The position numbers and the translations under genes were made by a program. A DNA stretch of 64,000 nucleotides from Chitinilyticum litopenaei DSM 21440 (lineage in GTDB: Bacteria; Pseudomonadota; Gammaproteobacteria; Burkholderiales; Chitinibacteraceae), in contig NZ_ATZJ01000012.1 in assembly GCF_000428145.1 (NCBI RefSeq), forward strand, positions 1 through 64,000. The letters run 5' to 3'. Below, in pieces: positions 42,188 to 50,505 of this stretch. How positions within the stretch are numbered: the first letter of the stretch is position 1; the number at the start of each line of letters is the position of its first letter. The notes under the pieces are model-generated. The model saw nothing but the letters and a program-made list of their open reading frames with translations, was not told where the DNA came from and ran no database searches.

Positions 42188-42241
42188 GGGTATTGCTTCG
42201 TAAGCTAATAGAGGGTTTGGCTGCAGGTTAATACATTGCGG
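42185..42241. repeat. GGGTAT/ATACCC nested hairpin repeat, copy I
   Basis: CATGGGTATTGC, then GAGGGTTTGGCTGCAGG, then TTAATACATTG. On the minus strand the left terminus ATACCCATG supplies the recX start codon. Confidence 0.75.
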
Positions 42242-42358
42242 TGTATGTGGCTGAAGTGCAGTTCGAGTTGTTTAAGCGCCTGCGGCGCGGTGTTTGATGC
42301 CGGGTGTGCCCGGCGGCACGTCGGGGGGCTTGTCTTGCCAAGCCCCCCGACACCCCCA

Positions 42359-42449
42359 AGGCGCGCCCGCTTCGTCGCCCCGCTACGCGGGGTGCCCTGC
42401 GATGCTCGTTGCAGCCAGCGGCGTGCCGCAACTCGCCCTACGGGCTCAA
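42359..42449. repeat. GC-rich block repeat, copy 1
   Basis: GGCGCGCCCG..GCCCTGCGATGCTCG..CCAGCGGCGTGCCGCAACTC then GCCCTACGGGCTC. The same series of short blocks occurs at 52147-52234, and a reversed fragment (ACGAGCATCGCAGGGCAGCC) lies at 42718-42737. ORFs through it are low-complexity and not credible genes. Confidence 0.65.
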
Positions 42450-42529
42450 ACACTCGTCACGCCGAAACCCTGGCTGCAACTGTGCTTCTCGGCGACTGCG
42501 AGGGCATCTCGTCCTAACTGACATAGTGA

Positions 42530-42590
42530 TATACCCATGCAGTGATAAATCCACAGCCAAGCCTAGAAAAGGGCTGCAGCCGTATACCCA
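42530..42590. repeat. GGGTAT/ATACCC nested hairpin repeat, copy J
   Basis: ATATACCCATG, then CCACAGCC, then AAAAGGGCTGCAGCC, then GTATACCCAT. Both ends carry ATACCCAT in the same direction, so this copy is rearranged or two partial copies joined. A GTTGGGTT..AACCCAAC hairpin follows at 42600-42624. Confidence 0.7.
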
Positions 42591-42825
42591 TTGTTGTAGG
42601 TTGGGTTGAGCATAGCGAAACCCAACAATACGGCAGCAATCCCGTTGGGTTTCATAGCATTCAACCCAAGCTAAGAATCACCGCCGCCGCCGAGTTGTCC
42701 CGCGCCCCCGGAAAAACGAGCATCGCAGGGCAGCCCGAAGGGCCGGCGGTCACCGCAGAGCTTGGCGGCTTTGCCGCCTAGCGTCGAGCGATGCCGGCTT
42801 GCTGGCACCGGGCTCGCCTTTCTTT

Positions 42826-42859
42826 GGCTACTTTCTTTGGCGAAGCAAAGAAAGTAGCC
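42826..42859. repeat. TTTCTTTG-GCGAAG-CAAAGAAA hairpin repeat, copy 2
   Basis: A perfect 14-bp stem (GGCTACTTTCTTTG and complement) with a GCGAAG loop. It is preceded by GGGCTCGCC as in copy 1. It marks the right end of the repeat-rich stretch 42188-42955, in which I see no gene. Confidence 0.85.
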
Positions 42860-42955
42860 CGTGGGCGCGGCGGAAACGCGCATGAAAACAGCGTGCCGCA
42901 GGCACTGAAAACGGCATGGTTGGGATTAATCTGCAATCGACCCAAAGTGGAAGTT

Positions 42956-43321
42956 TTAATTTTTTTGGTTTAGAAACCAAGATTTGGTCGCAGGGTCACG
43001 AATGAGTGACCAAATGATTACAGCAGATGATCCTATTATTGTTGCAACGAGAAATTGAGCTGGTGTTGTGTAGATTCCATGAAATGTTGACGAAGGGAAG
43101 AAAAGTAGATTTATACCAATTTCACAAAATGCGATTGTTTTCATGTAACGCCACGACCATTGAGTTCGCCGCATGAAAAATAACGTAATGCTAATGAATG
43201 AGAGCATTAGTATTGGTGAAATTAGGCGGAAGACATCTGATTCATATAGCGGAGCAAGTGCGGCCATTGCGGAGCGAGATGTGATGTAGACTAATAGAGC
43301 AATCCGAAGATGTTTGGGCAT
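42956..43321 (-). CDS. Small AT-rich membrane protein, unknown
   Basis: This 121-residue protein has three or four membrane helices (for example LISPILMLSFISITLFFM and FLVATIIGSSAVIIWSL). Its codon use is much more AT-rich than that of flanking genes, pointing to recent acquisition. I do not recognise the family. Together with the GIY-YIG gene it forms an AT-rich island between the recX-side repeats and recA. Confidence 0.6.
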   Translation of the reverse strand: MPKHLRIALLVYITSRSAMAALAPLYESDVFRLISPILMLSFISITLFFMRRTQWSWRYMKTIAFCEIGINLLFFPSSTFHGIYTTPAQFLVATIIGSSAVIIWSLIRDPATKSWFLNQKN

Positions 43322-43537
43322 ATTCTTGCTTTTAGTTGTTTGAGCCGGAAATTAATTCGCCTAACAGTCCGTAGGTTAAGTGAAATAAAATACGGCTGAA
43401 CGCTTGCCGTAGTTGTTGGTCTTCGCAAGCTCGGCGTCAACCTGCAAATTGCACTTTCCAATTATGGCAGAATTCTCCCTTCGATAAACCGAAATCTGCG
43501 AAATGAACAGTCATCTCTTGGAGTAACCCGATTGATA
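43322..43537. other. AT-rich spacer with a GTTAGGC core
   Basis: This gap between the two island genes contains, on the minus strand, GTTAGGC a short distance upstream of the membrane-protein gene. GTTAGGC fits the GTTRRRY core of an integron attC site, and an imperfect TACGGC..GCCGTA palindrome lies near it. I could not find the matching 5' core and complementary arm, so this is not a complete attC. Confidence 0.25.
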
Positions 43538-43840
43538 TCAAAGGGTTTTCTTACGAGAGCGGTGTGTTTGGTTATAACCGATTGCCTCATCATTAGATTG
43601 ATGGCGAATGATTAGTTCGGATTCTTTCTGGTTTACTTCTTGCTTGTTCTCGGATTCAAAGAGGATTTCCTTCCTGATTGTAAAATCACTCAGTTGCTCT
43701 TTGGTAAAGTCCTGTTCGACTAAGTTGTTGTCCCAAGAGCCAAAGTAGTTTATTGAGTGTCCTGCTCCGCCAATATCTTTCCCGATGTAGATTTTTCCAT
43801 TTGGAAATGTGAGCTTGTATACCACGTGGCGAAATTTCAT
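43538..43840 (-). CDS. GIY-YIG nuclease-domain protein
   Basis: This 100-residue protein starts FRHVVYKLTFPNGKIYIGKD, the GIY-YIG strand pair (VYK and YIG), and continues to a glutamate in NQKESELIIRH and a terminal IGYNQTHRSRK, as in small GIY-YIG proteins. It lacks the linker and DNA-binding domains of homing endonucleases. It is AT-rich and probably horizontally acquired. Functions of such stand-alone domains range from DNA repair to mobile-element cleavage and cannot be fixed here. It lies just downstream of recA on the same strand. Confidence 0.72.
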   Translation of the reverse strand: MKFRHVVYKLTFPNGKIYIGKDIGGAGHSINYFGSWDNNLVEQDFTKEQLSDFTIRKEILFESENKQEVNQKESELIIRHQSNDEAIGYNQTHRSRKKTL

Positions 43841-43943
43841 GGCGCATTATTCCAATGAGCATGTGGCCAATTTGCAGTAGCTATGCTGAATTGGTATTTG
43901 CATGAGTGGTATCTCGTGTGGGCTGGCGTGTCGAGATTGATAA

Positions 43944-43971
43944 AACAACGGCCGCATCAGCGGCCGTTGTT
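43944..43971 (-). terminator. recA terminator
   Basis: A 12-bp perfect stem AACAACGGCCGC with an ATCA/TGAT loop, followed on the minus strand by TTGTTTTATC. It lies 15 bases after the recA stop codon, so recA and recX are not co-transcribed from the recA promoter without read-through. Confidence 0.75.
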
Positions 43972-43985
43972 GTTGGGGCGAAGGA

Positions 43986-45038
<1,053 letters not shown>

Positions 45039-45075
45039 GAAAGCTCCTGGCAGCGGTAATTGGTGGGTGTGGCGG

Positions 45076-45094
45076 ATTATAGAACAATCGTTCT
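45076..45094 (-). promoter_or_regulatory. recA promoter with GAAC-N4-GTTC palindrome
   Basis: On the minus strand TATAAT (45081-45076) is an ideal -10 box. Overlapping and upstream of it is the palindrome AGAACGATTGTTCT (45094-45081), of the form GAAC-N4-GTTC. That is the SOS-box form of Gram-positive LexA (DinR), not the CTGT-N8-ACAG box of most beta- and gammaproteobacteria, which I do not find here. Its position over the promoter fits a repressor operator. Confidence 0.6.
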
Positions 45095-45140
45095 GTTTTG
45101 CAAAATGTCCTGCACGGGCTGTGCACTGCGGGTCTTGTCC

Positions 45141-46967
45141 TCAGGCCAGCGTGAAGCAGAAGCTGGCGCCGGCGCCCGGCGTGGCCTTGGCCCAGACCTT
45201 GCCGTGATGGCGGGCGATAATGCGCTGCACGATGGCCAGACCGATGCTGTTGCTGCCTTGCGAGGCGCCGCCGTGCGGGCGCTGGAAGGGCGCAAAGAGC
45301 TTGCTGGCGTGCGTCATGTCAAAGCCGCAGCCATTGTCGCTGACGCAGTACACCGTCTTGCCATTGTGCTGGCTGGCGGCGAAGCGGATGCGCGGTGCGG
45401 GGCTGTCCTGCGTGTATTTCCAGGCATTGTCGAGCAGATTGTGCAGGGCAATGCGGATCAGTTGCGGGTCGGCGCGGGCGAGCAGGCCCGGGGTGATGTC
45501 CAGTTCGATGGCGCGATCCGGTTGCAGGATGGCGATTTCCTCAAGCAGCTCGCTGGCCAGCGCACTGAGGTCGACGTCCTGCAGTTCGGGTTCGGCACGG
45601 GCGAACTGCTGCAGGGTCAGCAGGTCGTCGAGATGATTGTGCAGATTCTGCAGGCCGGCGGCGAGCTGCCGCAGGTAGGCGCGGCCGCTGTCGTCGAGCA
45701 TGCGCGCGTAATCCTTGTCCAGAATGTCACTGAGCCCTTCAAGCAGGCGCAGCGGGCCGCGCAGGTCATTGCTGATGGCGTTGCCCAGTTCCTCGTTTTC
45801 GCGCTGGGCGGCGGCGAGTGCCTGTGTGCGGCTTTCCACCGCGTCTTCGAGGTGATGGCGATAGAGGTCGAGTTCGATCTCGTTTTGCTTGCGCTCGGAA
45901 ATGTCGACCAGATAGCCGTGCAGAAAACGGCTGCCTTCGCTGTTGCTGGTGTTCGCCAGCAGCAGGATCCAGGCATCGCTGCCGTCGGCGCGGCGCATGC
46001 GGCATTCGAAGTGGCGCTGCCCCTGCTGTTCGCTGTGCTCGCCAAACAGCTGATAAATCAGATACTGGTCGTCGGGGTGGATCACCTGGGTCAGGAAGCT
46101 GTCTTCATACCAGACGCTCAGCGGCAGGCCCAGCAGCATTTCGGCCTGCGGGCCGATATAGGTGAAGCGCCATTCGCCGGGCCGGGCATCCCAGGGGATG
46201 ACGCTGCTGTTTTCCACCAGGCGGCGCAGGCGCTGTTCGCTGGCGCGCAGCGCCGCTTCGGCCTGGCCGCGGCTGATCAGGTCGGCTTCGAGCTGCAGGT
46301 TTTTCTGCTCCAGGTCGACCACCAGCTCCTTCAGCGACTGGCGTGTGCGTTCCAGCGACTTGCCCAGTTCGCCCAGCTCGTCCGCGCGATCCCAGACGAA
46401 GGTTTCGTCCAGGTCGCGCTTGGCCAGCCGGCTCGACTGGCGCAAGAGCCGCTGCAGCGGGCGCAGCAGGCGGGCATTGAGCAGGACGTAGATCAGGCTG
46501 ATGCTGATGATCGCCTGCACCGCCACGGCGATCAGATACTGGTTCTGTTTGTTGCGCAGTGTCTCTTCCGCCTGGCCGTTGTCCATTTCCAGATTGATCA
46601 CGCCGATCTGCCGGCCTTCCTTGTTGACCGGCAGTGACACGATGCTGAGCCGGCTGCGGCGGCGCTCGGGGAAGTTGGCGCTGAGAAAGGGCTGGCCCTG
46701 GGCCGCATCGACGACGGTGATGCGTACCACGCGCTCGTCGCCCAGTACCGATTCCAGCAGCGGGCGGCCGGCTTCCGGCGTCAGGTTCCAGATCGGTTCG
46801 CGCATGCCCAGCGCGAGAATTTCCGCCAGTCGTTGCTGCTCGTGCGCAAAGCTGCGCTGCATGTCCTGCTGCTCGCTGCGGATGCCGAAATAGCCATTGA
46901 TGCTGGCTGGCAGCAAGAGGCCGAACAGCACGGCAAGGATGATGGCGGCGCGCAGGGAGAATCGCAT
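45141..46967 (-). CDS. Hybrid-type membrane sensor kinase lacking the H-box histidine
   Basis: This 608-residue protein has an N-terminal helix (AAIILAVLFGLLLPASI), a periplasmic sensor of about 125 residues, a second helix (LIAVAVQAIISISLIYVLL), a HAMP segment, a PAS domain around residues 270-390, a dimerisation helix pair and an ATPase domain. The ATPase boxes are intact (NLLDNAWKYT, DNGCGFDM, GSNSIGLAIV). In the dimerisation helix the usual SHDLRxPL reads AISNDLRGPL: residue 400 is Asn (AAT) instead of the phospho-acceptor His. No response regulator is adjacent. Start 46967 begins MRFSLRAAII. Confidence 0.88.
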   Translation of the reverse strand: MRFSLRAAIILAVLFGLLLPASINGYFGIRSEQQDMQRSFAHEQQRLAEILALGMREPIWNLTPEAGRPLLESVLGDERVVRITVVDAAQGQPFLSANFPERRRSRLSIVSLPVNKEGRQIGVINLEMDNGQAEETLRNKQNQYLIAVAVQAIISISLIYVLLNARLLRPLQRLLRQSSRLAKRDLDETFVWDRADELGELGKSLERTRQSLKELVVDLEQKNLQLEADLISRGQAEAALRASEQRLRRLVENSSVIPWDARPGEWRFTYIGPQAEMLLGLPLSVWYEDSFLTQVIHPDDQYLIYQLFGEHSEQQGQRHFECRMRRADGSDAWILLLANTSNSEGSRFLHGYLVDISERKQNEIELDLYRHHLEDAVESRTQALAAAQRENEELGNAISNDLRGPLRLLEGLSDILDKDYARMLDDSGRAYLRQLAAGLQNLHNHLDDLLTLQQFARAEPELQDVDLSALASELLEEIAILQPDRAIELDITPGLLARADPQLIRIALHNLLDNAWKYTQDSPAPRIRFAASQHNGKTVYCVSDNGCGFDMTHASKLFAPFQRPHGGASQGSNSIGLAIVQRIIARHHGKVWAKATPGAGASFCFTLA

Positions 46968-47167
46968 GCGGTCTGGTAGGGCGGCGGAGTAAAGAAGCCT
47001 AGTGTAGAGCAAACTGCCGGTGGCGAGCAGCGCCGCGCACATCCCTTGCAGCCAGGAGGAAACAGCTAAGGCCGGGATTTGATGCCGGGCAGGAATTGCC
47101 GCCCTTTCGCTGCAGGGCCTGGCGGCAGGCGGCATAATGTGCGCCGGAGTGTCAGGGAGGCAAGACC

Positions 47168-48424
47168 ATGAAAATCATCGTGCTGGGAGCCGGGGTGATC
47201 GGCGTGACATCGGCGTGGTTTCTGGCGAAAGCAGGCCACGAGGTCACCGTGATCGAGCGCGCGCAGGAGCCGGCGCGCGAAACCAGTTATGCCAATGGCG
47301 GGCAGGTTTCCGTGTGCCACGCCGAGCCGTGGGCGAATCCGAAAGCGCCGTGGAAAACGCTGCAGTGGCTGGGCGAGGAAGACGCACCGCTGCTGTTCCG
47401 CTTCAAATTCGACTGGAACCAGTGGCGCTGGGGGCTGCGCTTTCTGCAGCAATGCACGCCGGAGCGCGCGCGCTTCAATCTGCAGAATCTGGTGCGCCTG
47501 GGACTATATAGCCGCGACACGCTGCAGGCTGTGCGCGGCGAGCTGGGCTTGTCGTACGACGAGCGAACGGAAGGAATTCTTCACTACTACACCGACGAGG
47601 CCGATTTCAACGCCGCGATTCCGGCCGCCGCGCTGATGCGCGAAGTGGGGCTGGACCGGCAGGTGAAATCCGCCGCCGAGTGTCTGGCGATCGAGCCGGC
47701 GCTGCGGCATTCGCGCCGCCCGATTGTCGGCGGCACCTACACGCCAAGCGACGAATCGGGTGATGCGCGCAAGTTCACCAACGCGCTGGCCAAACACGCC
47801 GAGGCGCTGGGGGTGACCTTCCGCTACGACTGCGCGATCGACGGGTTTGATGCTGAAGGCGGCGATGTGAAAAGCGTGCGGGTGCATACCCCAGAAGGTA
47901 AAGAAGTGCTCAGTGCCGATCGCTTCGTCGTCTGCCTGGGCAGCTACAGCCCGCTGTATCTGGCGCCCTTGGGCGTCACGCTCGACATCTACCCGGCCAA
48001 GGGCTATTCGGCGACGATTCCGGTCGGTCCCGAGCACGAGGCGCCGACGGTGAGCATGACCGACGACGGCTACAAGCTGGTGTTTTCCAGACTGGGCGAC
48101 CGCCTGCGCGTGGCCGGCACCGCCGAATTCAACGGCTACAACCTTGAACTGAATGAAATCCGCTGCCAGGCGCTGATAGACCGCACGCGCGAGATCTTTC
48201 CCAACGGCGGCGACTACGCCAACGCCGAGTTCTGGACGGGCCTGCGCCCCGCCACGCCGGGCAATCTGCCCTATATCGGCAGCACGCGCTACCCAAGCCT
48301 GTGGCTCAACACCGGCCACGGCACCCTGGGCTGGACCGAATGCTGTGGCTCGGCCAAGGCGATTGCCGACCTGATCGCCGGCAAACAGCCCGAAGTCGAT
48401 TACCCCTTCGTGCAGGGGCTGTGA
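47168..48424 (+). CDS. dadA: D-amino acid dehydrogenase small subunit
   Basis: This 418-residue flavoenzyme oxidises D-amino acids, chiefly D-alanine, at the membrane and feeds electrons to quinones. The FAD loop is IIVLGAGVIGVTSAWFLAKA. Family segments ETSYANGGQVSVCHAEPWAN and TGLRPATPGNLPYIGSTRYP are present, and the C-terminal GHGTLGWTECCGSA matches the DadA consensus. A racemase gene, often adjacent, is absent. The start at 47168 follows GGGAGGCAAGACC. Confidence 0.95.
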   Translation: MKIIVLGAGVIGVTSAWFLAKAGHEVTVIERAQEPARETSYANGGQVSVCHAEPWANPKAPWKTLQWLGEEDAPLLFRFKFDWNQWRWGLRFLQQCTPERARFNLQNLVRLGLYSRDTLQAVRGELGLSYDERTEGILHYYTDEADFNAAIPAAALMREVGLDRQVKSAAECLAIEPALRHSRRPIVGGTYTPSDESGDARKFTNALAKHAEALGVTFRYDCAIDGFDAEGGDVKSVRVHTPEGKEVLSADRFVVCLGSYSPLYLAPLGVTLDIYPAKGYSATIPVGPEHEAPTVSMTDDGYKLVFSRLGDRLRVAGTAEFNGYNLELNEIRCQALIDRTREIFPNGGDYANAEFWTGLRPATPGNLPYIGSTRYPSLWLNTGHGTLGWTECCGSAKAIADLIAGKQPEVDYPFVQGL

Positions 48425-48450
48425 GCGACAGGTTCACTTGCACCGAAAAA

Positions 48451-48520
48451 CCACCAACGCAAAGACGCAGATGAAAGGCAACATATCGGCTGTTTTTCTC
48501 TGCGTCTTTGCGCCTCAGCC
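48451..48520. repeat. Paired 'CAAAGACGCAG...CTGCGTCTTTG' element
   Basis: The left arm (CCAACGCAAAGACGCAGATG) and inverted right arm (TTCTCTGCGTCTTTGCGCCTC) form a long hairpin between dadA and the HAD gene. The right arm matches the 7330-7360 variant of the CTCTGTGG family. Confidence 0.75.
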
Positions 48521-48610
48521 TTGGATTTTGGTTTTGTTGTGGCTGCGACCTGCAAGGGGAAGGGGGGCGGGCTTGTGGTAAATTGGTTTTTTCCGGTTTG
48601 AGGGACGGCA

Positions 48611-49381
48611 ATGATCAAGAACGTGATTTCCGACATGGACGGCGTGGTGTACCGCGGCAAGCAGCTGATTCCCGGCGCGCAGGATTTTGTCGACCGCATG
48701 CTGGCGGCCAGGATTCCCTTCCTGTTCCTGACCAACAATGCCGAGCAGACGCCGTATGACCTGAAACTGAAGCTCGAATCGCTGGGCGTGCACGGCCTGA
48801 CGGAAGACAACTTCATCACCGCCGCGATGGCCACCGCGATGTTCCTGAAAAACCAGAAGGAGCGCGCCAAGGTCTACGTGATCGGTGGCGGCGGGCTGAT
48901 CAACGAGCTCTACAACGTCGGCTTCTCGATATCAGAAAGCAAGCCGGATTATGTCGTGGTGGCCAAATCGACGACCTTCAGCTTCGAGCAGATGAAAAAG
49001 GCGGTGCGCTTTATCGACCAGGGCGCCAAATTCATCGGCACCAACCCGGACATGATCGACCCGGTCGAAGGCGGCAACGAGCCGGCGGCCGGCACGATTC
49101 TGGCGGCGATTGCCGCCGCCACCGGCAAGAAGCCCTACATCGTCGGCAAGCCCAACGCGCTGATGATGACGCTGGCGCTTCGCAAGCTCGGCGCGCACCC
49201 GGATGACACGCTGATGGTCGGCGACCGCATGGATACCGACATCGTCGGCGGCATGGAGGCCGGCATGAAAACCGCGCTGGTGCTCTCGGGCGTGACGACC
49301 ACCGAGATGATCGACCACTTCCCCTACAAGCCCGACTACGTGTTCAACCACGTCGGCGAGATTGCGCTGGACACGCTCTGA
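48611..49381 (+). CDS. HAD-IIA (NagD-like) phosphatase
   Basis: This 256-residue HAD phosphatase of the NagD group has motif I NVISDMDGVVYRGKQLIPGA, motif II FLTNNAEQTPYDL, motif III lysine in VGKPNALMM and motif IV DTLMVGDRMDTDIVGGMEAG. Members dephosphorylate sugar phosphates or nucleotides; the substrate here is unknown. GAGGG precedes ATG 48611 at close range. It follows the repeat beyond dadA, so co-transcription is uncertain. Confidence 0.92.
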   Translation: MIKNVISDMDGVVYRGKQLIPGAQDFVDRMLAARIPFLFLTNNAEQTPYDLKLKLESLGVHGLTEDNFITAAMATAMFLKNQKERAKVYVIGGGGLINELYNVGFSISESKPDYVVVAKSTTFSFEQMKKAVRFIDQGAKFIGTNPDMIDPVEGGNEPAAGTILAAIAAATGKKPYIVGKPNALMMTLALRKLGAHPDDTLMVGDRMDTDIVGGMEAGMKTALVLSGVTTTEMIDHFPYKPDYVFNHVGEIALDTL

Positions 49382-49506
49382 GGCATTGCTGATCGCTGAT
49401 CCGCTTCTGGAAACTGCAAACTGGAAAAGGGACGGCGATGGTCGGCCGCCTGGGCGTTTGCCCGGAATGGCGCCGGGGAGTGTTGCGCTGCGGCGGCCTG
49501 AGAAAA

Positions 49507-49533
49507 CACCATGGCGCCAGCGGCGCCATGGTG
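49507..49533 (-). terminator. Terminator of the 67-residue gene
   Basis: CACCATGGCGCC and its exact complement form a 12-bp stem with a three-base loop. On the minus strand GTTTTCTC follows. It lies 31 bases after the stop codon of the 49564-49767 ORF. Confidence 0.6.
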
Positions 49534-49563
49534 GGGTGGGGGCACAGGCCCGTTGCGGGGCCT

Positions 49564-49767
49564 TCAGGCCGCCGAGCGATGCTGGTTGCTGCGTTCCAGT
49601 AGCAGGCACTGCACGGCGCTGAGCATGCCGCGCGCCTTGAAGAGCACAAAGGCATTGGGGCGATTGGTCAAGAGGCGCAACAGGCCCAGCTCCAGATGCA
49701 GCAGGTCGGAGGTATTCAGCTCGCGCAACCAGTCGTGCGGGGCCGAACCAAACAGGGGGGCTTGCAT
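49564..49767 (-). CDS. Small protein, unknown (67 residues)
   Basis: ATG 49767 has a GGAG ribosome site 7 bases upstream. The product (MQAPLFGSAPHDWLRELNTS, then DLLHLELGLLRLLTNRPNAF) is mainly helical and leucine-rich without a signal peptide. I do not recognise it. A terminator-like hairpin follows, which supports a real gene. Confidence 0.55.
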   Translation of the reverse strand: MQAPLFGSAPHDWLRELNTSDLLHLELGLLRLLTNRPNAFVLFKARGMLSAVQCLLLERSNQHRSAA

Positions 49768-49860
49768 TGTCGTTCTCCATGAGTACGGACAATTGCCAGC
49801 ATAAATAAGCCCTGTTACCAGATTGCGTAAGACAGATAAAAGGTTTGCTAAACCAGACAA

Positions 49861-50073
49861 TCAGTTCCTGATGATTTGCTGATGCAGTGCCTGTGCGCGC
49901 GCCAGATCGTGCCCGGACAGGCCGATCTGCTCACCGCAGGTGCAGGGCAGGATATGGTCGGGGGTGAGCGATTTCAGGTGATGCGTGAGTTCGTGCTTGC
50001 AGGCTGGGCATTCCACGACCAGCGTGGCGTTGTGGTGCTTGTCGATGTTCAAGTCGAGGTTGAGTCCGGGCAT
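49861..50073 (-). CDS. Small zinc-ribbon-like protein (70 residues)
   Basis: The product contains two cysteine pairs, VVECPACKHELTHHLKSL and ILPCTCGEQIGLSG, spaced like a small zinc ribbon, with a helical tail ending HQQIIRN. AGGAG precedes ATG 50073. Function is unknown. It probably shares a transcript with the 67-residue gene downstream. The gap 50074-50505 to thiM holds only repeat copy 2 of the two-copy element. Confidence 0.65.
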   Translation of the reverse strand: MPGLNLDLNIDKHHNATLVVECPACKHELTHHLKSLTPDHILPCTCGEQIGLSGHDLARAQALHQQIIRN

Positions 50074-50359
50074 CGTGCAACTCCTGGGTTGGCGGCCGCC
50101 GGCGGCGAGCCTGAGTCCAGCCTAGTGTGCTGGCGCAGCGTCCATCAAGCGGCATCGGCCTGCCGTTCGTCTTGTTGTCGCACCGGGCTGGATCAAGAAA
50201 CTTGCAATCCGCGCCGGCTCTGCCTTGACCCTCCTGCAGCCGCCGCCGACAATCGGCAGGCCGATCCGGTGCACCAGCCGCCCAGGGGCGTGCTGACGGT
50301 TTTCCGCCGCCGTGCCGATGGGGCGTGGCGGCCCAGCGACTTCAGCAAGGAACACTTCG

Positions 50360-50417
50360 TCATTCCCCCGTGGGACGCCGGCCTGACGAGTTGCTGAACT
50401 GCCTACCTGATCAGGTG
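50360..50417. repeat. Two-copy 'CCGTGGGACGCCGGC' element, copy 2
   Basis: TCATTCCCCCGTGGGACGCC, GACGAGTTGCTG and CTGCCTACCTGATCAGG match copy 1 at 41458-41514. CGTCA and TGACG can pair around the GTGGGACGCCGG core. It lies about 90 bases upstream of thiM. Confidence 0.65.
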
Positions 50418-50505
50418 GCGGCTTGCCCATGCCATGCCTTTTCCCGGCTTGCCCGGAACCCATTTATCGCGGCCTGGCGCGAGCCGGCCCGCCTGAGAGA
50501 ACACC

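Noticed and set aside
50060..50505. TPP riboswitch upstream of thiM
   Set aside because: An ACCTGATCAGG string recalls the THI box, but the CTGAGA element upstream of it and the pairing arms are missing; the string belongs to a two-copy repeat also found after lysR.
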